Below are positions 8,696 through 17,334 of a stretch of 64,000 bases of DNA, in pieces. Origin of the DNA: Aliivibrio fischeri (GTDB lineage Bacteria > Pseudomonadota > Gammaproteobacteria > Enterobacterales > Vibrionaceae); contig CP160629.1 of the NCBI GenBank assembly GCA_038993745.2, positions 1,054,001 through 1,118,000 of the forward strand, written 5' to 3'. Each line of letters opens with the position of its first letter. The stretch's first letter is position 1. A model generated the notes under the pieces. It did not search any database, was not told the DNA's origin, and worked only from the letters and a program-made list of their open reading frames with translations. Position numbers and translations under genes: made by a program.

Positions 8696-9349
8696 CAATG
8701 AAAAAAGTGTCTGCGACGATAATTTCTATTTTTTGTTTTTTGCTCTACTGGGTTTGCTATTTATGAGTGCTGTTATGCAGCAACTTTTCAGTGGTGGACA
8801 GAAAACCGTATTAGCTTTGATCATTATTTGTTTGGCAGTGTCTATTGTTGGTGTCAATCGTAAGCAAGCACTGTATAGAACTTGGTATGGTTTTTTATTA
8901 AGTATCGCTTCAATATCTGGAGGATTGTCTTTCTTAGAAGGATATGATCTGTCTTTGATTACCTTAGGGGCACTCTTATTTTTTTTATTGTCTCATACTT
9001 ATACTGCTTTAAAGCAGGTAATGTTGCCTGATAATGTCAGCCGTAATCAAATTGTGGGTTCCATTTGCGTTTATTTATTATTAGGCGTTTCTTGGGCAAT
9101 TATTTATCTCATTCAAATAGAGCTTTTTCCTGATTCATTTAATGGAATAGAGCCTAAACCTTGGATGGATAATCTGTTTGATGCGATATATTTCAGTTTT
9201 ATCACATTAACCACTGTGGTTATGGTGATATTTCACCAATATTGCCTATTCCAAGATTCTTTGTTTTTATTGAATCAATCTTAGGTGGGTTCTATTTGGC
9301 GATAATGGTTGCAAGCTTAGTGAGTAGTCACTTAAGTCAATCTCGTTAA
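8676..9349 (+). CDS. Two-TM potassium channel family protein (frameshifted at the selectivity filter)
   Basis: A membrane protein with several hydrophobic helices ending in the pore region of the ion-channel-2 family. The frame that starts at 8676 runs to YFSFITLTTV and then leaves the family, stopping at 9284. Adding one G in the GG at about 9217-9218 restores TVGYGD, the K+ selectivity filter. The frame then continues through a last hydrophobic helix (GGFYLAIMVASLVSSHLSQSR) to a TAA at 9347-9349. As it stands the protein lacks its filter and inner helix. The coherent downstream frame argues for sequencing loss of one base or very recent damage. Its N-terminus overlaps the AI-2E gene. Confidence 0.75.
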
Positions 9350-9360
9350 AATTAATGATA

Positions 9361-9394
9361 AAGCCCCGTATTAATTTATATAGGTTACGGGCTT
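9361..9394. terminator. Bidirectional terminator-like hairpin
   Basis: Stem AAGCCCCGTA / TACGGGCTT with one bulged C, lying between the convergent channel gene and the DUF3332 gene. Only short T/A tracts flank it, so efficiency is uncertain. Confidence 0.6.
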
Positions 9395-9403
9395 AGTTAT
9401 TAA

Positions 9404-9943
9404 TTAAACACTTTCTTCTTTAAGTGTTTTTAATTGAGGTATTGTAGTCTGCGATATCAGTTCATCATCAATATAGTAATTAACTTTTTCACCATCACGA
9501 ACGCCTGTCAGAATGCCGGTATCGCCATTGTTATATACGATATCCATTTGAATGGTATTTTCATCAATGGCTTTCATTTCACCTGTTTTAATCTTTCTAT
9601 TATTCGTAATTGGTGCGATAGGCGCATCTCTTAATGATGGGTCTAATTCGTCATTTACTTTAAACTGTGTGTCTACTTTTGAATCAAAAATATGTGAATT
9701 ACCGTTTAAAGGGTTTGTTCCTGTCCAGAATTCTAATGAGTTAAATAGAGTGTAATCAACAGCACTGGTAATGCCATACACTGGAGCAAGAAGTAAGTTA
9801 ACACCAGCTCTCGCATATCGATTATCTACAACCTCGACATTAAATTTCATTACTTTTCCGGTAACAGCATTACTCCCAATGCAGCCTGTTAATGTTGATG
9901 CAAGAAGGATAATGCCAGCTGTTTTTACAAAGATACGTTTCAT
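9404..9943 (-). CDS. DUF3332 lipoprotein
   Basis: 179 aa with a lipoprotein signal (KTAGIILLASTLTGC, lipobox LTGC with Cys21). The mature part resembles DUF3332 proteins: VTGKVMKFNVEVVDNRYARAGVNLLLAPVYGITSAVDY. An N-terminal hydrophobic hairpin-like patch is followed by a soluble beta-rich part. Function unknown; predicted to be anchored to the inner or outer membrane. It stands alone on the minus strand. Confidence 0.7.
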   Translation of the reverse strand: MKRIFVKTAGIILLASTLTGCIGSNAVTGKVMKFNVEVVDNRYARAGVNLLLAPVYGITSAVDYTLFNSLEFWTGTNPLNGNSHIFDSKVDTQFKVNDELDPSLRDAPIAPITNNRKIKTGEMKAIDENTIQMDIVYNNGDTGILTGVRDGEKVNYYIDDELISQTTIPQLKTLKEESV

Positions 9944-10313
9944 TTTAAAATTCCAATTATTAATAAGTAAATTTACTTGGTGAGTTGAATGTTTTATTTC
10001 ATAACGTAGTTATAAGTAGATTTGGCAGTCCAAGCTAAAAGACGAAATGCAAATAGACTTAACTTAATCGTAAATTTTGTTATTGAAATAATGAGTTCTT
10101 TAGAGACTTTTAAAATTTGAAATATATCGGTGTGTTTAAAGTCGCTTAATATCATGGTTTAGTTCCAAAAATAAATGGCATCCAATTCCGAGTGAGTGTT
10201 ATTTGATGAAGTGAATGATACGTTGAAATAAAAATGATATTTACCACTTTGCGCCATGGCAGGTATTTAATCGATAAGCCGGTTATTTATAAGAGGTAGG
10301 GTATTGCGGATAT
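9944..10313. other. Intergenic stretch without recognisable gene
   Basis: About 370 bp upstream of the DUF3332 gene. It must contain that gene's promoter (minus strand). I see no credible reading frame, RNA gene or repeat; the sequence is AT rich. Confidence 0.5.
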
Positions 10314-10344
10314 AAAAATGGCGACCAGTGCGGTCGCCATTTTT
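10314..10344 (-). terminator. Rho-independent terminator of the UPF0149 gene
   Basis: A 13-bp perfect stem (AAAAATGGCGACC / GGTCGCCATTTTT) with a 5-nt loop, A/T tracts on both sides, 24 bp downstream of the stop codon. Confidence 0.92.
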
Positions 10345-10367
10345 GTAATTTTATTTTTGGACTTTAT

Positions 10368-10958
10368 TTATTCGTCGCGACTTGCTTCTGCTTCTGCAAG
10401 TTCATAACCACGCATGGTTAATCCTGATAGCATCATAGGTACAGCATTGTAAATTTCAGTGAATTCGCCTAAACCTTCGATACCTTGTTCTTCTAATGCA
10501 GATAGCGCCGTCTCTGGGTCAAAAAGCATGCTAATAGAAAGTAATACACCACCAAGTAGGGCGTTGTTTTCACTTTCTTCTGGCATTAAGGTTTCCCAAT
10601 CATCACGAGTTAGTTGCCAGCCTTGTAATAGACCTTCTGAAAATTGACGAGTTTCAGAAGTAACGATTTCTTCATCATCTAATTTACACTCTTCAGGCCA
10701 TTGCCATGTGCCAGATAAAAACGCTTCACGATAATCATTCCATAAGTTAACAACGATGTTCGCATAAGCTTCTAGATCTTCTGCATTAGTAAATGGAGAA
10801 GTTTCTTCACCACCCCATAAAAAAGCTAACCATTCATTTGGATTAATCAGATTAGGGGCTGCTGCCATAGCGGCAATAAAACCTTGAGTTTGCGCTTCAG
10901 TAAGCAGTTTATTTTCTAATTCAGGGTTTGAAAGAATTGTCGTAAGTGATAAAGACAT
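10368..10958 (-). CDS. UPF0149 family protein (YecA/YgfB type)
   Basis: 196 aa soluble, acidic, all-helical protein. The family pattern is clear: TEAQTQGFIAAMAAAPNLINPNEWLAFLWGG at the N-terminal side, FSEGLLQGWQLTRDDWE in the middle, and a C-terminal hydrophobic helix bundle (LLGGVLLSISMLFDPETALSAL). Unlike some YecA proteins it lacks a C-terminal Cys-rich SEC-C zinc motif. Role unknown. Monocistronic, with its own terminator. Confidence 0.85.
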   Translation of the reverse strand: MSLSLTTILSNPELENKLLTEAQTQGFIAAMAAAPNLINPNEWLAFLWGGEETSPFTNAEDLEAYANIVVNLWNDYREAFLSGTWQWPEECKLDDEEIVTSETRQFSEGLLQGWQLTRDDWETLMPEESENNALLGGVLLSISMLFDPETALSALEEQGIEGLGEFTEIYNAVPMMLSGLTMRGYELAEAEASRDE

Positions 10959-11268
10959 AGTGTTCTCATTCCATTCAATTTTTTACTATTGTACCAAGAA
11001 GTTTTTGCCTTGTCTGAAATGAAATTATGTAGCAATTTTGTATGTAATTTTATTACCTATACTGCCAAGTAGTTGATCAAACTGATTTTGAACGTAAAAG
11101 TAGCTGTAAATTTACTACATAGTTTCAACTTCAGTATCTAATTCTGTATACATTGTGGTCTAATAGCCATAATTGCTAGTCAGATCTACCTGTCTAGTTC
11201 ATTCCACTGGATGCGTTTCATCATCCAGTCCATTAGTCTGATATTTGTGTGTTGGAGAGAGTAAGTTA
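10959..11268. promoter_or_regulatory. Divergent promoter region with an alaE leader hairpin
   Basis: This 310-bp region serves the UPF0149 gene (minus) and alaE (plus). Within the alaE leader an 8-bp perfect inverted repeat (ACTGGATG at 11206-11213 and CATCCAGT at 11222-11229) forms a hairpin about 40 nt before the start codon. No coding sequence seen. In E. coli alaE is Lrp-controlled, but I could not recognise a clear Lrp site. Confidence 0.45.
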
Positions 11269-11721
11269 ATGTCTAAGAAAGGGCCATTTAATATCCGCAA
11301 TGCTGCGGCTGATACATTTGCAATGGTGGTTTTTTGTTTTATTACAGGCATGTTTATTGAAATATTAATTTCAGGAATGACATTTGAGCAGTCGTTGGCT
11401 TCTCGAACTCTTTCCATACCAGTTAACATCGCAATCGCATGGCCTTATGGGGTTTTCCGTGATTTTATGCTTCGTCAAGGTGCTCGTATCTCACCGAGTA
11501 AATTTATGAAGAATATTGCAGACTTAGTCGCGTATGTGACATTCCAGTCGCCAGCTTACGCCATGATTTTATTAGTCGTGGGGGCAACACCAGAGCAAAT
11601 CATTACTGCTGTTTCAAGTAACGTTGTTGTCTCATGTGTAATGGGTGTGTTTTATGGTTACTTTTTAGATGCTTGCCGTAAAGCATTTAAAGTTCCAGGT
11701 TACTACACACCACAAGCGTAA
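11269..11721 (+). CDS. alaE: L-alanine exporter AlaE
   Basis: 150 aa, the usual AlaE length, with four hydrophobic helices and family motifs [42 protein letters not shown] and [15 protein letters not shown]. It exports L-alanine across the inner membrane and prevents toxic accumulation. I start at ATG 11269, 8-9 nt after a strong GGAGAGAG; the frame is open upstream to a GTG at 11245 but that leader is not family-like. A terminator follows. Confidence 0.92.
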   Translation: MSKKGPFNIRNAAADTFAMVVFCFITGMFIEILISGMTFEQSLASRTLSIPVNIAIAWPYGVFRDFMLRQGARISPSKFMKNIADLVAYVTFQSPAYAMILLVVGATPEQIITAVSSNVVVSCVMGVFYGYFLDACRKAFKVPGYYTPQA

Positions 11722-11746
11722 GTATAAACTTTTATGTTATAGATAG

Positions 11747-11776
11747 AGCCAGCATATAATTATGCTGGCTTTTTTG
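11747..11776 (+). terminator. Rho-independent terminator of alaE
   Basis: Stem AGCCAGCATA / TATGCTGGCT, loop TAAT, then a T5 tract. Confidence 0.93.
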
Positions 11777-11899
11777 TTTATAACACGAGCAAGACGTGTA
11801 AAAATGAAGCAACCAATTGAGATTCTGCAAGAAACTCCTTGACCCCTAGAGGCTAAATCATTAAATTAGCGCTCGTTGTTTCAAAAAGAACAACAATTC

Positions 11900-11987
11900 G
11901 GTGAGTTGTCCGAGTGGCTGAAGGAGCACGCCTGGAAAGTGTGTGTACGGCAACGTACCGAGAGTTCGAATCTCTCACTCACCGCCA
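11900..11987 (+). tRNA. tRNA-Ser (anticodon GGA)
   Basis: 88 nt including encoded CCA. Acceptor GGTGAGT pairs with ACTCACC, the D-arm sequence is TCCGAGTGGCTGAAGGA, and the anticodon loop CTGGAAA carries GGA. The long class II variable arm (TGTACGGCAACGTACC) is followed by T-arm AGAGTTCGAATCTCT and then G-CCA. Very close to the enterobacterial tRNA-Ser(GGA). Single gene, followed directly by a terminator. Confidence 0.97.
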
Positions 11988-11990
11988 CAT

Positions 11991-12031
11991 TTAAGCCCTA
12001 GCAGAAATGCTGGGGCTTTTTCGTATTTATA
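11991..12031 (+). terminator. Terminator of tRNA-Ser; copy 1 of a 41-nt direct repeat
   Basis: Stem AAGCCCTAGCA (11993-12003) with TGCTGGGGCTT (12008-12018), GAAA tetraloop, T5 tract. The whole 41-nt block recurs at 14890-14930 with only three differences. Confidence 0.9.
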
Positions 12032-12162
12032 GCCTACATATCATTCTTATCCATTTTTCTGCAAAATTATCTGACCATTTATTTGGGTTGGTATAAACCT
12101 TCTCTTGATCTGAAAAGTCACCTCTGACGTATAACATAGAGAACTTAAACATAGAGGTACAT

Positions 12163-12549
12163 ATGTATCAGTTAACCGTTTTTTATGATGGAACTTGTCC
12201 ATTGTGTGCAAAAGAGATGAGATCGCTCAAACAGCAAGACAAAAACAATGTGATAAAAACCATTGATATTTATAGTGAAGCATTTTCTGAATACCCTAAT
12301 ATTGACCCAAAGGCTGCAAATACGGTTTTACATGCATTAAATCAGAAAGGCGAGTTGATTCTCGGGTTAGATGTAACGTATCTCGCATGGAAATTAGTGG
12401 GTAAAGGTTGGCTTTATGCTCCTCTCAGATGGCCGGGAATTAAGGTGCTCGCAGATTGGTGCTATCTACACTTTGCTAAAAATCGTTATCGAGTGTCTTA
12501 TTGGTTAACGGGAGTATCTCGTTGCAATAAAACCAGTTGTTCAAAATAG
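12163..12549 (+). CDS. DCC-family thiol-disulfide oxidoreductase (DUF393)
   Basis: 128 aa with the family signature at the N-terminus: VFYDGTCPLCAKEM (about residues 6-19), a CxxC pair following Asp-Gly-Thr. The middle has VLHALNQKGELILGLD and the C-terminus ends in a hydrophobic segment and basic tail. Proteins with this fold are thioredoxin-like and presumably catalyse thiol-disulfide exchange; the partner is unknown. It precedes the short-chain dehydrogenase by 31 bp and is probably co-transcribed. Confidence 0.85.
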   Translation: MYQLTVFYDGTCPLCAKEMRSLKQQDKNNVIKTIDIYSEAFSEYPNIDPKAANTVLHALNQKGELILGLDVTYLAWKLVGKGWLYAPLRWPGIKVLADWCYLHFAKNRYRVSYWLTGVSRCNKTSCSK

Positions 12550-12583
12550 ATTGTGATGTGACAGAGCTTTACGAGGAATCATG

Positions 12584-13290
12584 ATGAATATACTCATTGT
12601 TGGAGGAAACGGAGGTATAGGTTTTGCGATGATAAAGAAGTGCCTTACTCAGTATTCAGATGCTCATATCCATGCAACTTATCGTCAAACTAAACCACGG
12701 TTTCAGCATGAAAGAGTGAGCTGGTATCAAGTCGATGTTAGCCATGATGATGAAGTGAAATTATTCAGTGAATTATTTGATGATATCGATTGGGTTATTA
12801 ATTGTGTTGGTATGTTACATACATCAGATAAAGGGCCTGAGAAAAATTTAGGCGCATTAGATAGTACTTATTTTCAGCAAATAATATTGGCAAATACATT
12901 ACCAACGCTATTATTAGCCAAATATTTCACCCCAAAACTTAAAAATACAAATCATCCTAAATTTGCCGTTATTTCTGCGAGAGTAGGTAGCATTTCAGAC
13001 AATGAATTGGGGGATGGTATAGCTATAGAGCATCAAAAGCTGCGTTAAATATGTTCATTAAAACCATGTCAATTGAATGGCAAAGGAGTGTGAAAAATGG
13101 TGTGGTATTAGCTCTTCACCCGGGAACGACAGACACTGCATTGTCTAAGCCATTTCAAGCAAACGTTTCACAAAATAAATTATTTTCACCAGAAAAAGTA
13201 GCAGGTGATCTTATTGGGTTGATGAAATCTAGTTCACCTCAAGAGAGTGGTAAGTTTTTGGCTTATAATGGGGAAACTCTACCTTGGTAA
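12584..13290 (+). CDS. Short-chain dehydrogenase/reductase (frameshifted)
   Basis: The N-terminal part has the Rossmann signature ILIVGGNGGIGFAM (GxxxGIG type) and the NAG-like motif NCVGML. It leaves frame after NELGD and stops at 13048. The other frame continues with the catalytic Tyr-x-x-x-Lys helix: with one extra G in the run at 13009-13013 the text reads GGWYSYRASKAALNMF, followed by IKTMSIEWQRSVKNGV and LHPGTTDTALSKPF to a stop at 13288-13290. The rebuilt protein is about 235 aa, usual for classical SDRs of the C-factor/YciK-like group. I chose ATG 12584, six bases after GAGGA. The active-site tyrosine is unreachable in the current frame. Confidence 0.8.
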
Positions 13291-13494
13291 TAAATCAGTT
13301 ACTTTGCAACAGAGTGATACATCACCATGCTTTACCAGTTTAAGTTTACAGTGTTATATCTATGAGCTCTCACCACCCAAAAGATTATTCTTTATTTAAT
13401 TTCTATTTACCTATCAAGCTTCTTAATAACAGCGTAGGATTAGACTAACTTTAGCTAAAATCAGGCTTGCACTCCGGTGCTTTAAGATAAAATC

Positions 13495-14853
13495 ATGAAA
13501 CTAACCGAAAAACCGTTGCTTAATAACGCCTTACTTATTTCTATTTGTACACCGCAATTTAAAGGTGAGGAAGCCAAACAATCCTTGGCTGAACTTGCTC
13601 GCTTGGTGACAACCTTAGGTTTTAAAGTTGTTGGAACGCAATCTCAAAAGCAAACCTCTACGCAAAAGATGAGTGTACTAGGTGCTGGGAAATTGGCAGA
13701 GATCGCACACATCACAGGTAATCAAGGAGAGGGTACGGATGCCGATACCGAAGATTTCTTTGATGAAACTGATTTTGATGATATTCCTTCAGAGAACTTA
13801 CCGTTTGGTTGTGCTGATGTTGTTGTCTTTGATTGTGATTTAAGTCCATCTCAACTGCGTAATGTTGAGAATCAACTTGGTGTTCAGGTATACGATCGCA
13901 CGGGTATTATCATTGAAATATTTAGCCGTCATGCTCGTACACGTACCGCTCGTCTTCAAGTTGAGATGGCTCGACTGAATTATGTCGCCCCAAGATTGAG
14001 AGAATCTTCAATCGGTGACAGTGAACGCCAAATGGGTAAAGGTTCAGGTGAGACAAGTTTAGAGCTGGACCGTCGTAAAGTTCGTGATCAATTAGCTGAA
14101 TTACGTCGAGAGTTAGACAGTGTTCAAGATGAACTGAAAGGTAGACGAGCTCAGCGTTCTGAACTGTTTTGTGTTGCTTTAGTGGGTTACACCAATGCTG
14201 GTAAATCTTCAATGATGCGTGCATTAACAGGTAGTGAAGTACTGGTTGAAAATAAATTGTTTGCAACACTAGATACAACAGTGCGTGCGCTGTATCCAGA
14301 AACTCAACCTCGAATTCTTGTTTCAGATACCGTAGGGTTCATAAAAAAATTACCCCATGATTTGGTCGCTTCTTTCCACTCAACGTTAGCAGAAGCGCAC
14401 GATGCTTCATTATTACTGTATGTAGTAGATGCCTCAGATCCCACCTTTAGAACTCAGCTTGATGTAGTTCATGAGGTACTTGGAGAAGTGGGTGTTGATG
14501 GCATTGATAAGTTATTAGTTTTAAATAAATCAGATCAACTGACTCCTGAGCAGCAACAAGCATTAATGGAAGAGTTTCCTGATGCGATGATGACATCAAC
14601 TCGTAATCCACTTGATGTAGCCAAATTGCATAAATATATCGTTAACGCTTCAGAGAAAGGGATGATCGAAGAAGAACTCATTGTTCCTTACGATGCAAAA
14701 GGCATAATGGGAGAGATCCGCTCAAGCATGAGTGTGGTGAATGAAGAATATGATTACGATCATATGAAGTTGACGGTACGCTCTAGTGCAATTGATTTAG
14801 CAAGATTAAAAAAGCTGATGTCGAATGTATTAAACGAAAATGATAGTGAGTGA
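13495..14853 (+). CDS. hflX: HflX-type GTPase
   Basis: 452 aa. The N-terminal HflX domain (to about residue 170) contains DCDLSPSQLRNVENQLGVQVYDRTGIIIEIF and ARLQVEMARLNYVAPRLR, and a coiled helical linker follows. The G domain has G1 GYTNAGKSS (about 231-239), G2 region LFATLDTT, G3 DTVGF, and G4 NKSD near 344. HflX binds ribosomes and helps split stalled 70S particles. It differs from textbook HflX by an acidic insertion at about residues 78-100 (EGTDADTEDFFDETDFDD). It is not beside hfq/hflKC, the usual location, so this may be a second HflX-like paralogue; the symbol is by family only. Confidence 0.85.
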   Translation: MKLTEKPLLNNALLISICTPQFKGEEAKQSLAELARLVTTLGFKVVGTQSQKQTSTQKMSVLGAGKLAEIAHITGNQGEGTDADTEDFFDETDFDDIPSENLPFGCADVVVFDCDLSPSQLRNVENQLGVQVYDRTGIIIEIFSRHARTRTARLQVEMARLNYVAPRLRESSIGDSERQMGKGSGETSLELDRRKVRDQLAELRRELDSVQDELKGRRAQRSELFCVALVGYTNAGKSSMMRALTGSEVLVENKLFATLDTTVRALYPETQPRILVSDTVGFIKKLPHDLVASFHSTLAEAHDASLLLYVVDASDPTFRTQLDVVHEVLGEVGVDGIDKLLVLNKSDQLTPEQQQALMEEFPDAMMTSTRNPLDVAKLHKYIVNASEKGMIEEELIVPYDAKGIMGEIRSSMSVVNEEYDYDHMKLTVRSSAIDLARLKKLMSNVLNENDSE

Positions 14854-14889
14854 TCACATAGTAAATAGAGTGATACATACCTATTTAAG

Positions 14890-14930
14890 TTAAGCCTTAG
14901 CAGAAATGTTGAGGCTTTTTCGTATTTATA
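14890..14930 (+). terminator. Terminator of the HflX-type gene; copy 2 of the 41-nt direct repeat
   Basis: Stem AAGCCTTAGCA (14892-14902) with TGTTGAGGCTT (14907-14917), GAAA loop, T tract. It matches copy 1 at 38 of 41 positions, and two of the three changes (C to T at 14897, G to A at 14912) are base-paired with each other. Confidence 0.88.
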
Positions 14931-15030
14931 TTGTCATGAATTTGCTGTTTGATGATTAAATACTTATTTTGTTCAAATGCTAGAGCTGATAATGTTAGGG
15001 GGGTATTTAGTTTATTTGAGGCCGGTCTTT

Positions 15031-15575
15031 ATGTTGTCAGAATGGCAAAATCACAAAGCACAATTACATAATTATATTCATAAACGAGTGATGATGAGAG
15101 TGCAGTTGATGACATACTTCAAGATGTGTACATAAAAGCCAGCAGCAATTTGCATCAGCTAAAATCAAAAGGCAGCTTGAAAGGCTGGTTGTATAAGATT
15201 GCCTATAATACGATTATGGATTTTTATCGAGATAAATTGTCTTATGATGAACTACCGGAAGATTTAGCAGCAGAAGATGAAGATGCTGTAGAGGAGGCTC
15301 GGAAAGAAATCGCAGAGTGTATGCGTCCGTTAATCGATGAGCTTCCTGATAAATACAGTGTTCCTCTTCGTTTAGCGGAATTAGAAGGTATTCCTCAGCA
15401 AGAAATTGCAGATAAATTAGGATTATCATTGTCGGGAGCTAAAAGTCGAATTCAGCGCGGGAGAGTTAAGTTTCGCGAAAATCTTATGACTTGTTGCGAT
15501 TTTGAAATCAATGATGGGGGAATGGTTACAGGTTATACCCCTAAGAAAACTAACTGCTCTTCACCTAAGAGATAA
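15031..15575 (+). CDS. sigZ: SigZ-like ECF RNA polymerase sigma factor (frameshifted near the start)
   Basis: Starting at ATG 15031 the protein begins MLSEWQNHKAQLHNYIHKRV, the start of sigma region 2, then loses frame. One extra base at about 15088-15091 gives DDESAVDDILQDVYIKASSNL and joins the long frame to 15575. Region 2 follows (GWLYKIAYNTIMDFYR), then region 4 (IDELPDKYSVPLRLAELEGIPQQEIADKLGLSLSGAKSRIQRGR). The C-terminal tail has a Cys-Cys pair (TCCDFE) and another Cys, as in SigZ-type sigma factors. About 182 aa when repaired. No anti-sigma gene is adjacent. It lies 156 bp upstream of gshA in the same direction. Confidence 0.75.
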
Positions 15576-15731
15576 TCTTACTCTCTCTTTTTCAACTGGA
15601 CGGTAAATAAACGCATTATTTACCGTTTGTCTAATTACTTTATCATTTTTCATTTTATTGAAATTTTTTTGCGTCTTTTTCTTTATCTGTGCGTCTTCAA
15701 GTTGTTAGAAACATTTTTATGAAGAACATAA

Positions 15732-17330
15732 ATGAAAAATACAGATGTGAAATACCTAGAACCTCATATTCTTTCTTTTTTAAACAATGAAAATGCCATG
15801 AATACACTGCATGACATTCGACGTGGAATTGAAAGAGAATTGATCCGTACGACGCCTGAAAGCCGCATTTCAAACTTACCTCATCCAGAAGAGTTAGGCT
15901 CTGCTTTAACACACCCTTACATCACAACTGATTTTGCGGAAGCACAATTAGAGTTGGTGACTCCTGCAATGACAGAAAGAAAGACGACGTTTGATTCGTT
16001 AGCTTCTTTACACCATTTTGTCGCTACTCATCTACCTGACAATGAAATCATGTGGGGAGCAAGTATGCCACCTGAGCTGCCAAGTGATGATGAGATTAAG
16101 ATCGCAGCGTATGGAACATCAAACGCTGGATTACATAAGGTACGTTATCGTGAAGGATTGGCGAATCGTTATGGAAAAAGAATGCAACTAATTTCAGGTA
16201 TTCATTATAACTTTTCATTACCTGATTCTTTTTGGGAAATCTTACATTCACATATTGGTAGTGAATTATCCTTAAATGATTTCATTTCAGAACGTTATTT
16301 TCATTTGATTCGTAATGTCCTACGTAATGGTTGGATTATTCCATATTTATTTGGTGCGTCACCTGCGGTAGATAAAAGTTATTTAATCAATCAAGAACAC
16401 GCTTTAAATCTTCTTGATGACGAGACTTATTATTTGCCATGGGCGACATCTTTACGCTTGAGTAACATGGGATATAGCAGTAATGAGCAATCTTTTTATC
16501 CAACAAGCTTTAATAGTAAGCAAGAGTATTTGGCTGATTTATGTCACGCATTAACGACGCCAAGTGAGCGCTATACTCATTTAAATGGAGATCAGCAACT
16601 GAATGCATCGGTCTTACAATTAGAAAATGAGCTATACGGTTCTGTGAGACCTAAAATCGTTAGTGATCAATTACGTCCTTTGTATGCGATGTGTCATCAC
16701 GGTATTCAATATATTGAACTACGTAGTCTAGATAACAATCCACTATTACCATTAGGTATCAGTGAAGATCAAAGCTATTTTTTAGATGCTTTTCTTACAT
16801 ATAACGCCTTAGCACCAAGCCCTGAGTTAACTGATTCTGAACGAGAGTTAATTGCTCGTCGTCAAGAGTTAGTGGCAACCGAAGGGAGAAAAGAAGGGCT
16901 ATTATTACCAACGCAACAAGGTGATAGAGAGCTTAAAGAGCTTGGCTTGACTTTATTATCATCAATGATGCCAGTTGCGTCGTGGTTAGATAATGTGTTT
17001 GCTACAGAAGGGCATAAACAAGGCATTGAGCGTGAAAAGGTTAAGTTTATAGATAGTAATTTAACGCCATCAGCGCAAATATTAACAATAATGAAAGATG
17101 AAAAACTGTCATATAAACACGTAACACAGAGATTATCTGAAATGCATTTTAAACAGCATAAAGATGTCGAAATTAATAAAGAAGAAATGGCAGGTTTATC
17201 CCGATTAGTTGGCGAGTCTTTAGCTAAACAGCAAAGAATAGAGACGCTACAAGATATGAGTTTTGATGAATTTATTCAGAAAAAAAACGATTTGCAGTGT
17301 GATTGTGAGATAGAAGAGGTCGTAGCGTAA
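15732..17330 (+). CDS. gshA: Glutamate-cysteine ligase GshA
   Basis: 532 aa, normal for the gammaproteobacterial (GCL group 1) enzyme. It joins glutamate and cysteine to gamma-glutamylcysteine with ATP in the cytosol, the first step of glutathione synthesis. Clear family blocks: RRGIERELIR near residue 18, HPEELGSALTHPYITTDFAEAQLELVTP, AAYGTSNAGLHKVRYREGLANRYG, QLISGIHYNFSLP, VIPYLFGASPA-like NGWIIPYLFGASPA, LQLENELYGSVRPK and IQYIELRSLDNNPLLPLGI. It starts the tight run with two ABC genes and a GSS gene (4-bp gap to the next frame). Whether another gshA exists elsewhere in the genome cannot be seen. Confidence 0.95.
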   Translation: MKNTDVKYLEPHILSFLNNENAMNTLHDIRRGIERELIRTTPESRISNLPHPEELGSALTHPYITTDFAEAQLELVTPAMTERKTTFDSLASLHHFVATHLPDNEIMWGASMPPELPSDDEIKIAAYGTSNAGLHKVRYREGLANRYGKRMQLISGIHYNFSLPDSFWEILHSHIGSELSLNDFISERYFHLIRNVLRNGWIIPYLFGASPAVDKSYLINQEHALNLLDDETYYLPWATSLRLSNMGYSSNEQSFYPTSFNSKQEYLADLCHALTTPSERYTHLNGDQQLNASVLQLENELYGSVRPKIVSDQLRPLYAMCHHGIQYIELRSLDNNPLLPLGISEDQSYFLDAFLTYNALAPSPELTDSERELIARRQELVATEGRKEGLLLPTQQGDRELKELGLTLLSSMMPVASWLDNVFATEGHKQGIEREKVKFIDSNLTPSAQILTIMKDEKLSYKHVTQRLSEMHFKQHKDVEINKEEMAGLSRLVGESLAKQQRIETLQDMSFDEFIQKKNDLQCDCEIEEVVA

Positions 17331-17334
17331 TTTA

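Noticed and set aside
11991..14930. Direct repeats as attachment sites of an integrative element
   Set aside because: No integrase, recombinase or phage gene lies between the copies, and the repeat is itself a terminator. A formal att-site call is not supported; kept only as an observation.
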